In this document: in pieces, positions 7,684-15,532 of the stretch | How positions within the stretch are numbered: the first letter of the stretch is position 1 | How the letters are laid out: each line of letters opens with the position of its first letter | DNA from: Marinilabilia sp. | GTDB lineage: Bacteria > Bacteroidota > Bacteroidia > Bacteroidales > Marinilabiliaceae | Direction: 5' to 3' | Assembly: GCF_016278715.1 (NCBI RefSeq) | Contig: NZ_JADQBH010000268.1 | Span: 24,891 to 59,248 of the forward strand | DNA: 34,358 bases | Program-made: the position numbers and the translations under genes | Notes under the pieces: model-generated | Told to the model about the DNA's origin: nothing | Seen by the model: only the letters and a program-made list of their open reading frames with translations | The model's database searches: none

Positions 7684-8472
7684 TTACAACATAAAAACCC
7701 TCTTCCGAAACTTCTCTACCTCCTCTGCAATTGCATCCACTTGTGCCGAATTAATAATAGGTGTGGTTTGGGTTTGTTGGTATGTGGTTTCATTGCCCTC
7801 CATGTCATAAGTTTTTTGGGGCTTTCCAATCTTTTCCGTTTTTATTTCAATAGCGAATAATTTCGTTTTTAATGGTTGAAGTGCTTTCAGTATCTCTTTC
7901 ACTTCGTTGTTCTTTTCGAACTTAATTAACCAGGTTTCCAGTATTTCGAGACAAATTTGCTGATCGCCAAGTCTGAGCATCAGTGTTTCGTCCTGGTGCG
8001 TTTGTGCATAGTGGTTCAGGAGGTGCAAACCTTCCGTCCAGGCGCCCAGAACCATGAAGAGGCCGGTTTCAATTCTTTGAGGGTTTAGCAATTCACGTTC
8101 CATCCCATAAATCTGCAAAGTGCTTATCATCAGAAGGTAGTCTGCTTCCTTTTTGGAGATAGAGGAAGAGGCAATATCTTTTAAAGATTCAAAATCGAAA
8201 AATTGTGACAGGTAAAGGGCATTTGAAAGTAATCGGATTTGATTAAGTGGCCTGATGGTTGAAGATTGCTGCTTAAAACAACTGATAGACATGAGGTCGG
8301 CCCCGATTCCCCCCATTGCCAGCGCTTTTTTCTTTGAAGTGTGGTATTTGGCGATATCGGTGTTGAGCAGAATGGTAGTCCGAGAATTTGATGGCCGATG
8401 CAATTTCTGTAGGAGAGGCAATATTGGAGGCCATCATCTGAGCGGTCTTGGAGAGTTCTTTTTAAACCACAT
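7684..8472 (-). pseudogene. Frame-broken gene of a Bacteroidota protein family of unknown function
   Basis: The main open part reads TDIAKYHTSKKKALAMGGIG, then an all-helical region with FFDFESLKDIA and LGAWTEGLHLLNHYAQ, and a C-terminal stretch ending EEVEKFRKRVFML. This resembles a conserved Bacteroidota family of unknown function, usually secreted lipoproteins of about 280 residues, recognised here from memory of its KYxTSxKKAL...GADL and GGWxEGL-like blocks. The frame begins only with a TTG, while the expected upstream sequence (ELSKTAQ, MMASNIASPTEIASAIKFSD) lies in another frame. Removing one C at 8374-8380 joins them. A second break, a stop at the T5 run 8459-8463, separates this from the ATG at 8472. 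No signal peptide or lipobox is visible. It is therefore a decayed gene, or one affected by sequencing errors. Confidence 0.65.
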
Positions 8473-8800
8473 TAGAAACAAAACATAAGAAAATAAAGAG
8501 ATTTTTATCTATAATAAGCACTTTGTGTTTTGTTAGATGAAAGAACAAAGAAGATATGGAAAAGGGACTTTGAATTTATACTCAGAAGAAAAAAAAGAAG
8601 TATTGGGGGGATGTCGGGTTACATTCATGATGAAATTAGGTTTTGATAAATCTTGAGTAAAACAATAATAATCAATTTTGTGAATAATTCAAAATCAATT
8701 GGTGAAGTTTCCGGGTCAGTTGATTTTACTGGTCTTTCAATTACCCACTATCTTTACTAAATATAAATAACAATCAAGTGGTTAAAATGTAATCTGCATA
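8473..8800. other. AT-rich intergenic stretch
   Basis: No gene is supported between the broken lipoprotein-like gene and the AAA ATPase promoter. The sequence is A/T-rich with A-runs (8589-8602) and no convincing hairpin or repeat was noticed. Confidence 0.45.
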
Positions 8801-8832
8801 TTGCAAAAACCAAAAACCATTGTTTAAATTTG
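8801..8832 (+). promoter_or_regulatory. Promoter of the AAA ATPase gene
   Basis: TTG (8801-8803), a 21-base spacer and TAAATTTG (8825-8832) match the TTG/TAnnTTTG pattern. The transcript would begin near 8839, giving a very short leader before the ATG at 8855. Confidence 0.5.
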
Positions 8833-8854
8833 CCAACAAATCCTAATAGTTTTG

Positions 8855-10036
8855 ATGCAGGCATTTATAAAAACACACCGTTATTTATTGGAACACTTAA
8901 GTGTTCCTGTACATCGTCATTTGCTCGATTATATCGATTGGGACCATCGTCTCATTGGTATTCAGGGTGCTCGTGGTGTGGGCAAAACTACTTTTCTACT
9001 CGATTATGCCAAAGCATTTTATGGCAATTCTAAGTCTTGCCTGTATGTAAATCTGAACAATCTTTATTTTTCAGAAATTAGTGTTGTCGCTTTTGCTGAT
9101 GAATTTAGAAAAACCGGAGGAAAAATACTTTTGCTCGATCAGGTTTATAAATATCCTAACTGGGCAGATGAATTAAGATATTGTTACGACCATTTCGAGG
9201 ATCTGAAAATAGTTTTCAGCGGTTCGCCACTGATGCGTTTGGATGAAGAGAATGCGGAACTGGAAGGATGCGCCAAGGTGTATAATCTGGAGGGGTTTAC
9301 ATTCAGAGAATTTCTGAATCTAAAAACCGGAAATGATTTTCAACCGGTTACCTTGGAGCAGTTGCTGAATAACCATCAGGAAATTGCCGAGGGAATTGTA
9401 GAAAAAGTACGGCCACTGGCTTATTTTACCGATTACCTCCATCATGGTTATTATCCCTTCTTTTTGGAGAAGCGCAATTACCTGGAAAACCTGTTGAAAA
9501 CCATCAATCTGGTGCTGGAAATTGACATCAGTTACCTGCAACAAATTGAACTGAAATATCTTCCTAAACTCCGGAAATTGCTTTATATGGCAGGTAAATC
9601 TGCCCCTTTTCAGCCCAATATAAGTCGTTTGAGCAATGAGGTGGAAACCAGCAGAGCAACGGTTATGAATTATCTGAACTACCTGCGTCAGGGACGTTTG
9701 ATAAATCTGTTGTACGAAGAGACTTTTGACCCATTGAAAAAACCTTCCTGCGTGTATATGCAAAATCCCAATCTGGTGTATTCGGTTGCAAGAGGAAATG
9801 AGGTGGAAATGGATGTGCTGCATAAAACATTTTTTTACAATCAGCTGGGGTATCTGAACAAAGTGAATTACAGTTCTGATGCCGATTTTTTGGTCAACGG
9901 GGACAAGCCATTTTACATCGGAGGCCGGAATATTGAGAAAAAAAGCCAAAATAAGGAAGGATATTTTGCCCGCGATATGGTTGAGGTTGGTTCAGAAAAT
10001 CAGATTCCACTATGGTTATTTGGCTTTTTGTTTTAA
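8855..10036 (+). CDS. AAA ATPase of the DUF4143 type with altered signature residues
   Basis: This 393-residue protein belongs to a family common and multi-copy in Bacteroidota: an N-terminal AAA domain, a winged-helix segment and a C-terminal DUF4143 nuclease-like domain. Walker A is GARGVGKTT near residue 45. The Walker B position reads KILLLDQVYKY where most relatives have DE followed by HKY, so the catalytic Glu is replaced by Gln. The sensor-like strand is VFSGSP. A winged-helix-like segment (NISRLSNEVETSRATVMNYL) is near 260-280. The C-terminal block, usually FEVGGKN, reads FYIGGRN, losing the acidic and lysine positions of a PD-(D/E)XK-like site. The end IPLWLFGFLF is typical. It can probably bind ATP, but hydrolysis and nuclease activity are doubtful. 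The role of this family is not known. The ATG at 8855 is preferred over a TTG just upstream. Confidence 0.85.
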   Translation: MQAFIKTHRYLLEHLSVPVHRHLLDYIDWDHRLIGIQGARGVGKTTFLLDYAKAFYGNSKSCLYVNLNNLYFSEISVVAFADEFRKTGGKILLLDQVYKYPNWADELRYCYDHFEDLKIVFSGSPLMRLDEENAELEGCAKVYNLEGFTFREFLNLKTGNDFQPVTLEQLLNNHQEIAEGIVEKVRPLAYFTDYLHHGYYPFFLEKRNYLENLLKTINLVLEIDISYLQQIELKYLPKLRKLLYMAGKSAPFQPNISRLSNEVETSRATVMNYLNYLRQGRLINLLYEETFDPLKKPSCVYMQNPNLVYSVARGNEVEMDVLHKTFFYNQLGYLNKVNYSSDADFLVNGDKPFYIGGRNIEKKSQNKEGYFARDMVEVGSENQIPLWLFGFLF

Positions 10037-10238
10037 GAGTCTTAAATTGAATAGTCCCGGAAAAAAAACAACACGGGTTTGGAATAGCAGCATTTAAGGA
10101 ACAGATTAGAATATTGAATTATATGGTGTTAACAAGAAAACTAAGGTTTTCAGTCTTTGCTAAGAAAGCACCAAATACAAGGCATGAAAAGTTTTTGAAT
10201 TCAAGGAGTTTATTATCGTAAAAGACTGATTCAAAAAC

Positions 10239-10265
10239 AAAAATACCACAGTGGTTGGTGTTTTA
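10239..10265 (+). terminator. Terminator-like hairpin before nifJ
   Basis: AAAATACCA and TGGTGTTTT pair around CAGTGGT (one G-U pair), followed by a T-rich TTTTATT. It could stop transcription from the ATPase gene; the inner perfect palindrome ACCACAGTGGT (10245-10255) could alternatively be a protein-binding site for nifJ control. Confidence 0.35.
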
Positions 10266-10283
10266 TTGCAAAGACTATATATG
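10255..10283 (+). promoter_or_regulatory. Possible nifJ promoter
   Basis: TTG (10255-10257), an 18-base spacer and TATATATG (10276-10283, one mismatch to TAnnTTTG) lie 33 bases before the nifJ start. It overlaps the right arm of the preceding hairpin. Confidence 0.3.
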
Positions 10284-10315
10284 ATGATTTTTTAAACAAT
10301 AAGGAGAACAGACAA

Positions 10316-13300
10316 ATGGTTAAAAACAAGAAGTTCATTACCTGTGACGGGAACTACGCTGCAGCTCACGTAGCATATATGTTTAGTGAGGTAGCAGCAA
10401 TCTATCCCATCACTCCGTCTTCCAACATGGCTGAAAACGTCGATGAGTGGGCAGCCAACGGACGGAAAAACATCTTTGGGGAAACTGTGAAAGTTGAAGA
10501 GATGCAGTCGGAAGCCGGTGCTGCCGGTGCCGTACACGGATCGCTTCAGGCTGGCGCGCTTACCTCTACATTTACTGCCTCGCAGGGATTATTGCTGATG
10601 ATTCCTAACATGTACAAGATTTCCGGTGAATTATTGCCCGGTGTTTTCCATGTGAGTGCACGTAGTTTGGCAGCTCAGGCGTTGTCTATTTTTGGCGATC
10701 ACAGTGACGTTATGTCAACGCGTCAAAGTGGTTTCGCGATGCTGGCAACGGGAAGTGTTCAGGAAGTGATGGATCTGGCTGGTATTGCTCACCTGGCTGC
10801 CATCAAAAGCCGCATTCCTTTTCTTCATTTCTTTGACGGATTCCGTACTTCTCACGAAATTCAGAAGATTGAGGCCATCGAACAAGACGAACTGGAAAAA
10901 CTCCTTGACCGGGATGCATTGAAAAAATTCCGAGACAATGCACTCAACCCCGAACATCCGGTTACCCGTGGTACTGCTCAGAACCCTGATATTTACTTCC
11001 AGTCGCGCGAGGCTTCCAACTCATTCTACGATGCCATTCCTGATATCGTGGCCGATTATATGGACAAGATTTCTGAAATTACCGGTCGTAAGTATCGTCC
11101 TTTCGATTATTATGGTGCCGATGATGCAGAACATGTGGTAATCGCCATGGGATCTGTTACCGATACCATTAAGGAAACTGTTGATTATCTGAATGCCAAT
11201 GGAGAAAAAGTTGGTTTGATTGCTGTACACCTGTACCGCCCATTTTCTGCCAAATATTTCTTTGAGGCATTCCCGAAAACCACTAAGCGAATTGCCGTTC
11301 TTGACCGTACCAAAGAACCCGGTGCCAACGGTAACCCGCTTTATCTTGACATCCGTGACCTTTTCTACGGAAAAGAAAATGCCCCCATTGTGGTTGGTGG
11401 TCGCTACGGATTGTCTTCAAAAGACACTACTCCTGCTCAGATTATTTCAGTATTCGAAAACCTGAAAATGAATGAGCCCAAGAACGATTTCACAGTAGGT
11501 ATCGTTGACGATGTGACTTTCAAGTCATTGCCAATGAACGAGGAGATTAATCTTGCGCCAAAAGGAACCTTTGCCGGTAAGTTTTATGGTTTGGGTTCTG
11601 ACGGTACTGTTGGTGCCAACAAGAACTCTATTAAAATTATTGGAGAAAACACCGATAAGTTTGCTCAGGCTTATTTTGCCTACGACTCCAAAAAGTCCGG
11701 TGGAATCACCATTTCTCACTTGCGATTTGGAGATGAGACTATTCGCTCGCCTTATCTGGTAAACACACCTGATTTTGTAGCTTGTCACGTGCCTTCTTAC
11801 CTTGGCAAATATGACATGCTCAAAGGGCTGAAAAAAGGAGGAACTTTTCTTTTGAACAGTACCTGGGACGAAGAAGAGACCAAAAATCGTATCCCGGCTG
11901 ATATGAAAAAATATATGGCTGAGAACCATATTAAATTTTATATTATCAACGCCACCAAGATTGCTCAGGAAATTGGGCTGGGCAACCGGACAAATACCAT
12001 CATGCAATCGGCTTTCTTTAAGATTGCTGAGGTAATTCCTTACGATCAGGCTGTTGAGCAAATGAAGAAGTTTATTGTTAAGTCCTTCGGAATGAAAGGA
12101 GAGGACATCGTTAACATGAACTATAAAGCTGTTGAACAAGGGGGAGATGTAACTCAGATTGAAGTTCCTGTCGACTGGGCAAATGCTCAGGCTGAGGCTG
12201 CAACCAACGGGAAAGAAGTACCCGAATTCATCAGTAAAATTGTATTCCCCATCAATGCTCAAAAAGGAGACGATCTTCCTGTAAGTGCATTTAAGGGACG
12301 CGAAGATGGTACTTTCCCCGCCGGTACTACCGCTTACGAGAAGCGTGGTATTGCTGTGGACGTGCCCGAGTGGCAGATGGACAACTGTATTCAGTGTAAT
12401 CAGTGTGCTTATGTATGTCCTCACGCAGCTATCCGCCCTTTCTTGTTGGATGAGGAAGAAATGGCCAATGCACCCGAAGGAACAGAGGCTAAGAAAGCCA
12501 ACGGTAAAGGTTTCGACGGACTGCAGTTCCGTATTCAGGTGAGTATACTCGACTGTACCGGTTGTGGCAACTGTGCCGATGTTTGTCCTTCCAAAGAGAA
12601 GTCACTGATTATGAAATCGCTTGACTCTCAGATGGAAGAAGAAAAGCGTTGGGATTACATGGCTGAAAAGGTGACCATCAAAGATACCATCACTCCCAAA
12701 ACTACCAATCTTAAGGCTTCTCAGTTTGCCAAGCCTTTGTTTGAGTTCTCCGGAGCTTGTGCCGGTTGTGGTGAAACTCCTTATATCAAGCTGATTACCC
12801 AGTTGTTTGGCGACCGCATGATGGTAGCTAATGCTACCGGATGTTCTTCTATCTACGGTGGCTCTGCACCAGCAACTCCTTACTGTACAAACGCTGAAGG
12901 ACAGGGGCCCGCATGGGCTAACTCACTGTTCGAAGACAACGCTGAATATGGTATGGGTATGGCTGTTGGTGTTGACAAATTACGTGACCGTATCGAACGT
13001 CTCATGAATGAGAATATGTCGGCGGTTACTGCTGATACCAAAGCTGCTTTTGAAGCATGGATTGAAGCCAAGCAGGATGGGGAGAAAACCCGCGAAGTTT
13101 CCAAGGCTGTTATTAAAGCACTGGAAAATGAGAAAAACCCTGTCGCCGTGGAAATTCTTGCTCTTAAAGATTACCTGGTGAAGAAATCTGTATGGGTATT
13201 TGGTGGTGACGGATGGGCTTACGACATTGGTTACGGTGGACTGGATCACGTAATTGCTTCAGGTCGCGATATCAATATTCTGGTGATGGATACCGAGGTT

Positions 13301-13849
13301 TACTCTAATACCGGAGGGCAGGCTTCCAAGTCAACTCCAGTTGGTGCTGTTGCAAAGTTTGCCGCAGCAGGTAAAACTATCCGTAAGAAAGACCTCGGTC
13401 TGATGGCTACAACTTATGGTTACGTTTATGTAGCTCAGGTCTCAATGGGAGCCAATCAGAACCAGTATTTCAAAGCTTTGAAAGAAGCTGAGGCATATCC
13501 TGGACCTTCTATTATTATTGCTTACTCTCCATGTATCAATCATGGTCTGAAGGCTGGAATGGGAGCTGCTCAGGCTGAAGGGAAAAAAGCCGTTGAGAGC
13601 GGATACTGGCACTTGTATCGCTACAACCCATTGTTGGAAGCCGAAGGAAAGAATCCTTTCCAGCTCGATTCAAAGGAGCCGGATTGGAGTAAATTCCAGG
13701 ATTTCCTCAAAGGTGAAGTCAGGTACACCGCTTTGATGAAGTCGTTCCCCGAGCAGGCAAAAGAACTGTTTAAAGCTGCTCAGGAGAATTCTAAATGGCG
13801 TTACAATACCTATAAGCGTTTTGCCGCCATGGCTTACGATGCTGAATAA
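10316..13849 (+). CDS. nifJ: Pyruvate:ferredoxin (flavodoxin) oxidoreductase
   Basis: This enzyme oxidises pyruvate with CoA to acetyl-CoA and CO2, reducing ferredoxin or flavodoxin; it is oxygen-sensitive and typical of anaerobes. The 1177 residues match the single-chain homodimeric form. Domains run in the usual order: N-terminal pyrimidine-binding domain (AAHVAYMFSEVAAIYPITPS), domain II, CoA-binding domain, the two-cluster ferredoxin domain with CIQCNQCAYVCP (about 690) and CTGCGNCADVCP (about 747), and the C-terminal domain with the proximal cluster start CAGCGETPY (about 814) and the thiamine diphosphate motif GDGWAYDIGYGG ... DTEVYSNTGGQ (about 963-1002). All cluster cysteines are present. 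A strong AAGGAG ribosome site (10301-10306) fixes the ATG. It is followed by its own terminator and then the dihydroorotate-dehydrogenase-like gene often found next to it. Confidence 0.98.
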   Translation: MVKNKKFITCDGNYAAAHVAYMFSEVAAIYPITPSSNMAENVDEWAANGRKNIFGETVKVEEMQSEAGAAGAVHGSLQAGALTSTFTASQGLLLMIPNMYKISGELLPGVFHVSARSLAAQALSIFGDHSDVMSTRQSGFAMLATGSVQEVMDLAGIAHLAAIKSRIPFLHFFDGFRTSHEIQKIEAIEQDELEKLLDRDALKKFRDNALNPEHPVTRGTAQNPDIYFQSREASNSFYDAIPDIVADYMDKISEITGRKYRPFDYYGADDAEHVVIAMGSVTDTIKETVDYLNANGEKVGLIAVHLYRPFSAKYFFEAFPKTTKRIAVLDRTKEPGANGNPLYLDIRDLFYGKENAPIVVGGRYGLSSKDTTPAQIISVFENLKMNEPKNDFTVGIVDDVTFKSLPMNEEINLAPKGTFAGKFYGLGSDGTVGANKNSIKIIGENTDKFAQAYFAYDSKKSGGITISHLRFGDETIRSPYLVNTPDFVACHVPSYLGKYDMLKGLKKGGTFLLNSTWDEEETKNRIPADMKKYMAENHIKFYIINATKIAQEIGLGNRTNTIMQSAFFKIAEVIPYDQAVEQMKKFIVKSFGMKGEDIVNMNYKAVEQGGDVTQIEVPVDWANAQAEAATNGKEVPEFISKIVFPINAQKGDDLPVSAFKGREDGTFPAGTTAYEKRGIAVDVPEWQMDNCIQCNQCAYVCPHAAIRPFLLDEEEMANAPEGTEAKKANGKGFDGLQFRIQVSILDCTGCGNCADVCPSKEKSLIMKSLDSQMEEEKRWDYMAEKVTIKDTITPKTTNLKASQFAKPLFEFSGACAGCGETPYIKLITQLFGDRMMVANATGCSSIYGGSAPATPYCTNAEGQGPAWANSLFEDNAEYGMGMAVGVDKLRDRIERLMNENMSAVTADTKAAFEAWIEAKQDGEKTREVSKAVIKALENEKNPVAVEILALKDYLVKKSVWVFGGDGWAYDIGYGGLDHVIASGRDINILVMDTEVYSNTGGQASKSTPVGAVAKFAAAGKTIRKKDLGLMATTYGYVYVAQVSMGANQNQYFKALKEAEAYPGPSIIIAYSPCINHGLKAGMGAAQAEGKKAVESGYWHLYRYNPLLEAEGKNPFQLDSKEPDWSKFQDFLKGEVRYTALMKSFPEQAKELFKAAQENSKWRYNTYKRFAAMAYDAE

Positions 13850-13871
13850 GCATAAACATTATAGTTTTTTG

Positions 13872-13902
13872 AAAGGCAGTCTCGTTTGGGGCTGCCTTTT
13901 TT
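13872..13902 (+). terminator. Terminator of nifJ
   Basis: AAAGGCAG pairs with CTGCCTTT around a 12-base loop and is followed by a T-run. It lies 23 bases after the nifJ stop. Confidence 0.8.
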
Positions 13903-13962
13903 AATTGCTTTCCAGATGAACTTTTTTTGAATAGTCCACCCAAATTTATTAACTTGAAATGC

Positions 13963-14014
13963 AAAACTTAATGAAAGTTGTCATTTAAGTTTTGTTGTCG
14001 TTTTTTCAACAAAA
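13963..14014 (+). promoter_or_regulatory. Two overlapping leader hairpins before the DHOD-like gene
   Basis: AAAACTTAATG (13963-13973) pairs with CATTTAAGTTTT (13982-13993, one bulge). TTTTGTTG (13990-13997) pairs perfectly with CAACAAAA (14007-14014). The two stems share bases 13990-13993, so they cannot both be fully formed. They are AU-rich; whether they are transcribed or act as DNA sites is unknown. Confidence 0.35.
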
Positions 14015-14060
14015 CAGACATTAGTCTTGTTAATAAATCAGATGTCATAAATTATTAATC

Positions 14061-15092
14061 ATGAAAATGAAGCCTGAGAATATGGATCTATCTACACATT
14101 ACATGGGGATTCCCCTGAAAAACCCCTTAATTATTGGTGCCAGTAATCTGGTGACTGATAAGGAAATGGTCAAAAAACTGGAAGATGCAGGCGCATCAGC
14201 CATTGTTTACAAATCACTGTTCGAAGAACAAATAAATCTGGAAACGGCTGAGCTGGAAGAGGATTTGCATGAATATGATGAACGGAATGCTGAAATGATT
14301 GACCTCTTTCCTAAGGTGGAGCATTCGGGCCCCAGGGCTCATTTGATGGCTGTTAAGGAGCTGAAGGAATCAGTTTCCATTCCCGTTATTGCTAGTCTGA
14401 ATTGTATTTATGATTCTACATGGGAGGAGTATGCAGAGCTTCTCGCCTCTACCGGGGTTGATGGTTTGGAGCTCAATTTCTACAGTACTATTACCGATGC
14501 CAACAAAACTCCTCAGGAGATTGAAAGCACCAGAATTGAGATTCTTAAAAGAGTTAAAAGGAAGGTCCAAATTCCTGTTTCTGTTAAGTTGAGTCCTTTT
14601 TATACCAACGCATTAGAGTTTATCAACAGGTTAAGTGAAGATGGAGCTGAAGCTTTCGTTCTGTTCAACCGCTTGTTTCAACCGGATATTAATATCTGGC
14701 AAGAGGAGTTTGAAATGCCTTACAATCTGAGTCATAAAGGTGATAGCCGCTTGTCTCTGAGGTATGCAGGACTGTTGCACGGACGTCTTCAGGCCAGTAT
14801 TGCTGCAAATACTGGAATTCTTGATGGAGAAGATTTGATAGCAGCTCTGCTTGCCGGAGCCGACGTGGCTCAGGTCGTTAGTACCATCTATCGGAATGGC
14901 CCCGAGCAAATCGGCAAAATGCTCAGTGAGTTGAGTGACTGGATGAAAGAGAAAGGCTATAACTCCATTGATGACTTTAAAGGCAAAATGGCACACAGCC
15001 GAATTACCGAACCGTTTGCCTATAAGCGTGGCCAATATGTTGATTTTCTGATGAAATCTAAAGAATACTTCAAAAAGTATCCCGTGCGTTAA
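14061..15092 (+). CDS. Dihydroorotate dehydrogenase-like flavoprotein
   Basis: This 343-residue protein has the TIM-barrel fold of class 1 dihydroorotate dehydrogenases. Visible blocks are YMGIPLKNPLIIGASNLVTD (N-terminal substrate and FMN side), AGASAIVYKSLFEEQI, IPVIASLNC (about 112), DGLELNFY (about 133), IPVSVKLSPFYTN (about 172), the FVLFNRLFQPDI strand (about 198) and LLAGADVAQVVSTIYRNGP (about 270), which is the FMN phosphate-binding end. The active-site loop lacks a classical PyrD pattern, and such proteins commonly sit beside nifJ or other pyruvate/2-oxoacid oxidoreductase genes rather than pyrimidine genes. A role in redox metabolism linked to PFOR is therefore inferred over pyrimidine synthesis, without direct proof. 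An in-frame ATG two codons downstream (14067) is an alternative start. A strong terminator follows the gene. Confidence 0.85.
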   Translation: MKMKPENMDLSTHYMGIPLKNPLIIGASNLVTDKEMVKKLEDAGASAIVYKSLFEEQINLETAELEEDLHEYDERNAEMIDLFPKVEHSGPRAHLMAVKELKESVSIPVIASLNCIYDSTWEEYAELLASTGVDGLELNFYSTITDANKTPQEIESTRIEILKRVKRKVQIPVSVKLSPFYTNALEFINRLSEDGAEAFVLFNRLFQPDINIWQEEFEMPYNLSHKGDSRLSLRYAGLLHGRLQASIAANTGILDGEDLIAALLAGADVAQVVSTIYRNGPEQIGKMLSELSDWMKEKGYNSIDDFKGKMAHSRITEPFAYKRGQYVDFLMKSKEYFKKYPVR

Positions 15093-15114
15093 AGCTTGTG
15101 GAAAGAATATATAC

Positions 15115-15151
15115 AACCGGATTTGTCCATCGCGGACAGTCCGGTTTTTTT
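15115..15151 (+). terminator. Terminator of the DHOD-like gene
   Basis: AACCGGA pairs with TCCGGTT, with an inner GTCC/GGAC stem, followed by seven T's. It begins 22 bases after the stop codon. Confidence 0.85.
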
Positions 15152-15532
15152 AGTGAATCTCTGGGGAGGAATGGAAATTTATATAATGAAGTTACTAACC
15201 TTATTAATCCACAAATAACCTATTACGATGTTCAACTATCTGCGAACTACAATCGTCCTCAACAAAATAAGTTTGAAAATAATTCATTATTTCCTTCATT
15301 AATTTAACCTGCGGTTGATTGTATTTCCTGCTTTTTGAACTTCTCATAACGAATATTCATGAATAAATCAGGCTAAAAGTAATCTTTGTGTTATTGTTTA
15401 TTGTAAGAATTTAACAAATAGGCCATCTAAACTATTAAATTATTGAGTTTTCGATGGAAAATTGATTAATTTTAGGGCCGTAAAATAAAAAATTATTAAG
15501 CTTAATCATAAAACATTACAAAAGAAACAATT
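15152..15532. other. Intergenic and leader region before ppdK
   Basis: No gene is supported here. A 69-codon frame from 15098 starts before the terminator and has no protein features. The region is AT-rich and must contain the ppdK promoter, but no exact TTG/TAnnTTTG pair was found (TAATCTTTG near 15379 is off by one base). A perfect palindrome ATTAAGCTTAAT (15495-15506) lies 27 bases before the ppdK ATG. Confidence 0.4.

Noticed and set aside
15098..15307. 69-codon open frame after the DHOD-like gene
   Set aside because: It begins before and reads through a strong terminator, and its translation has no features.
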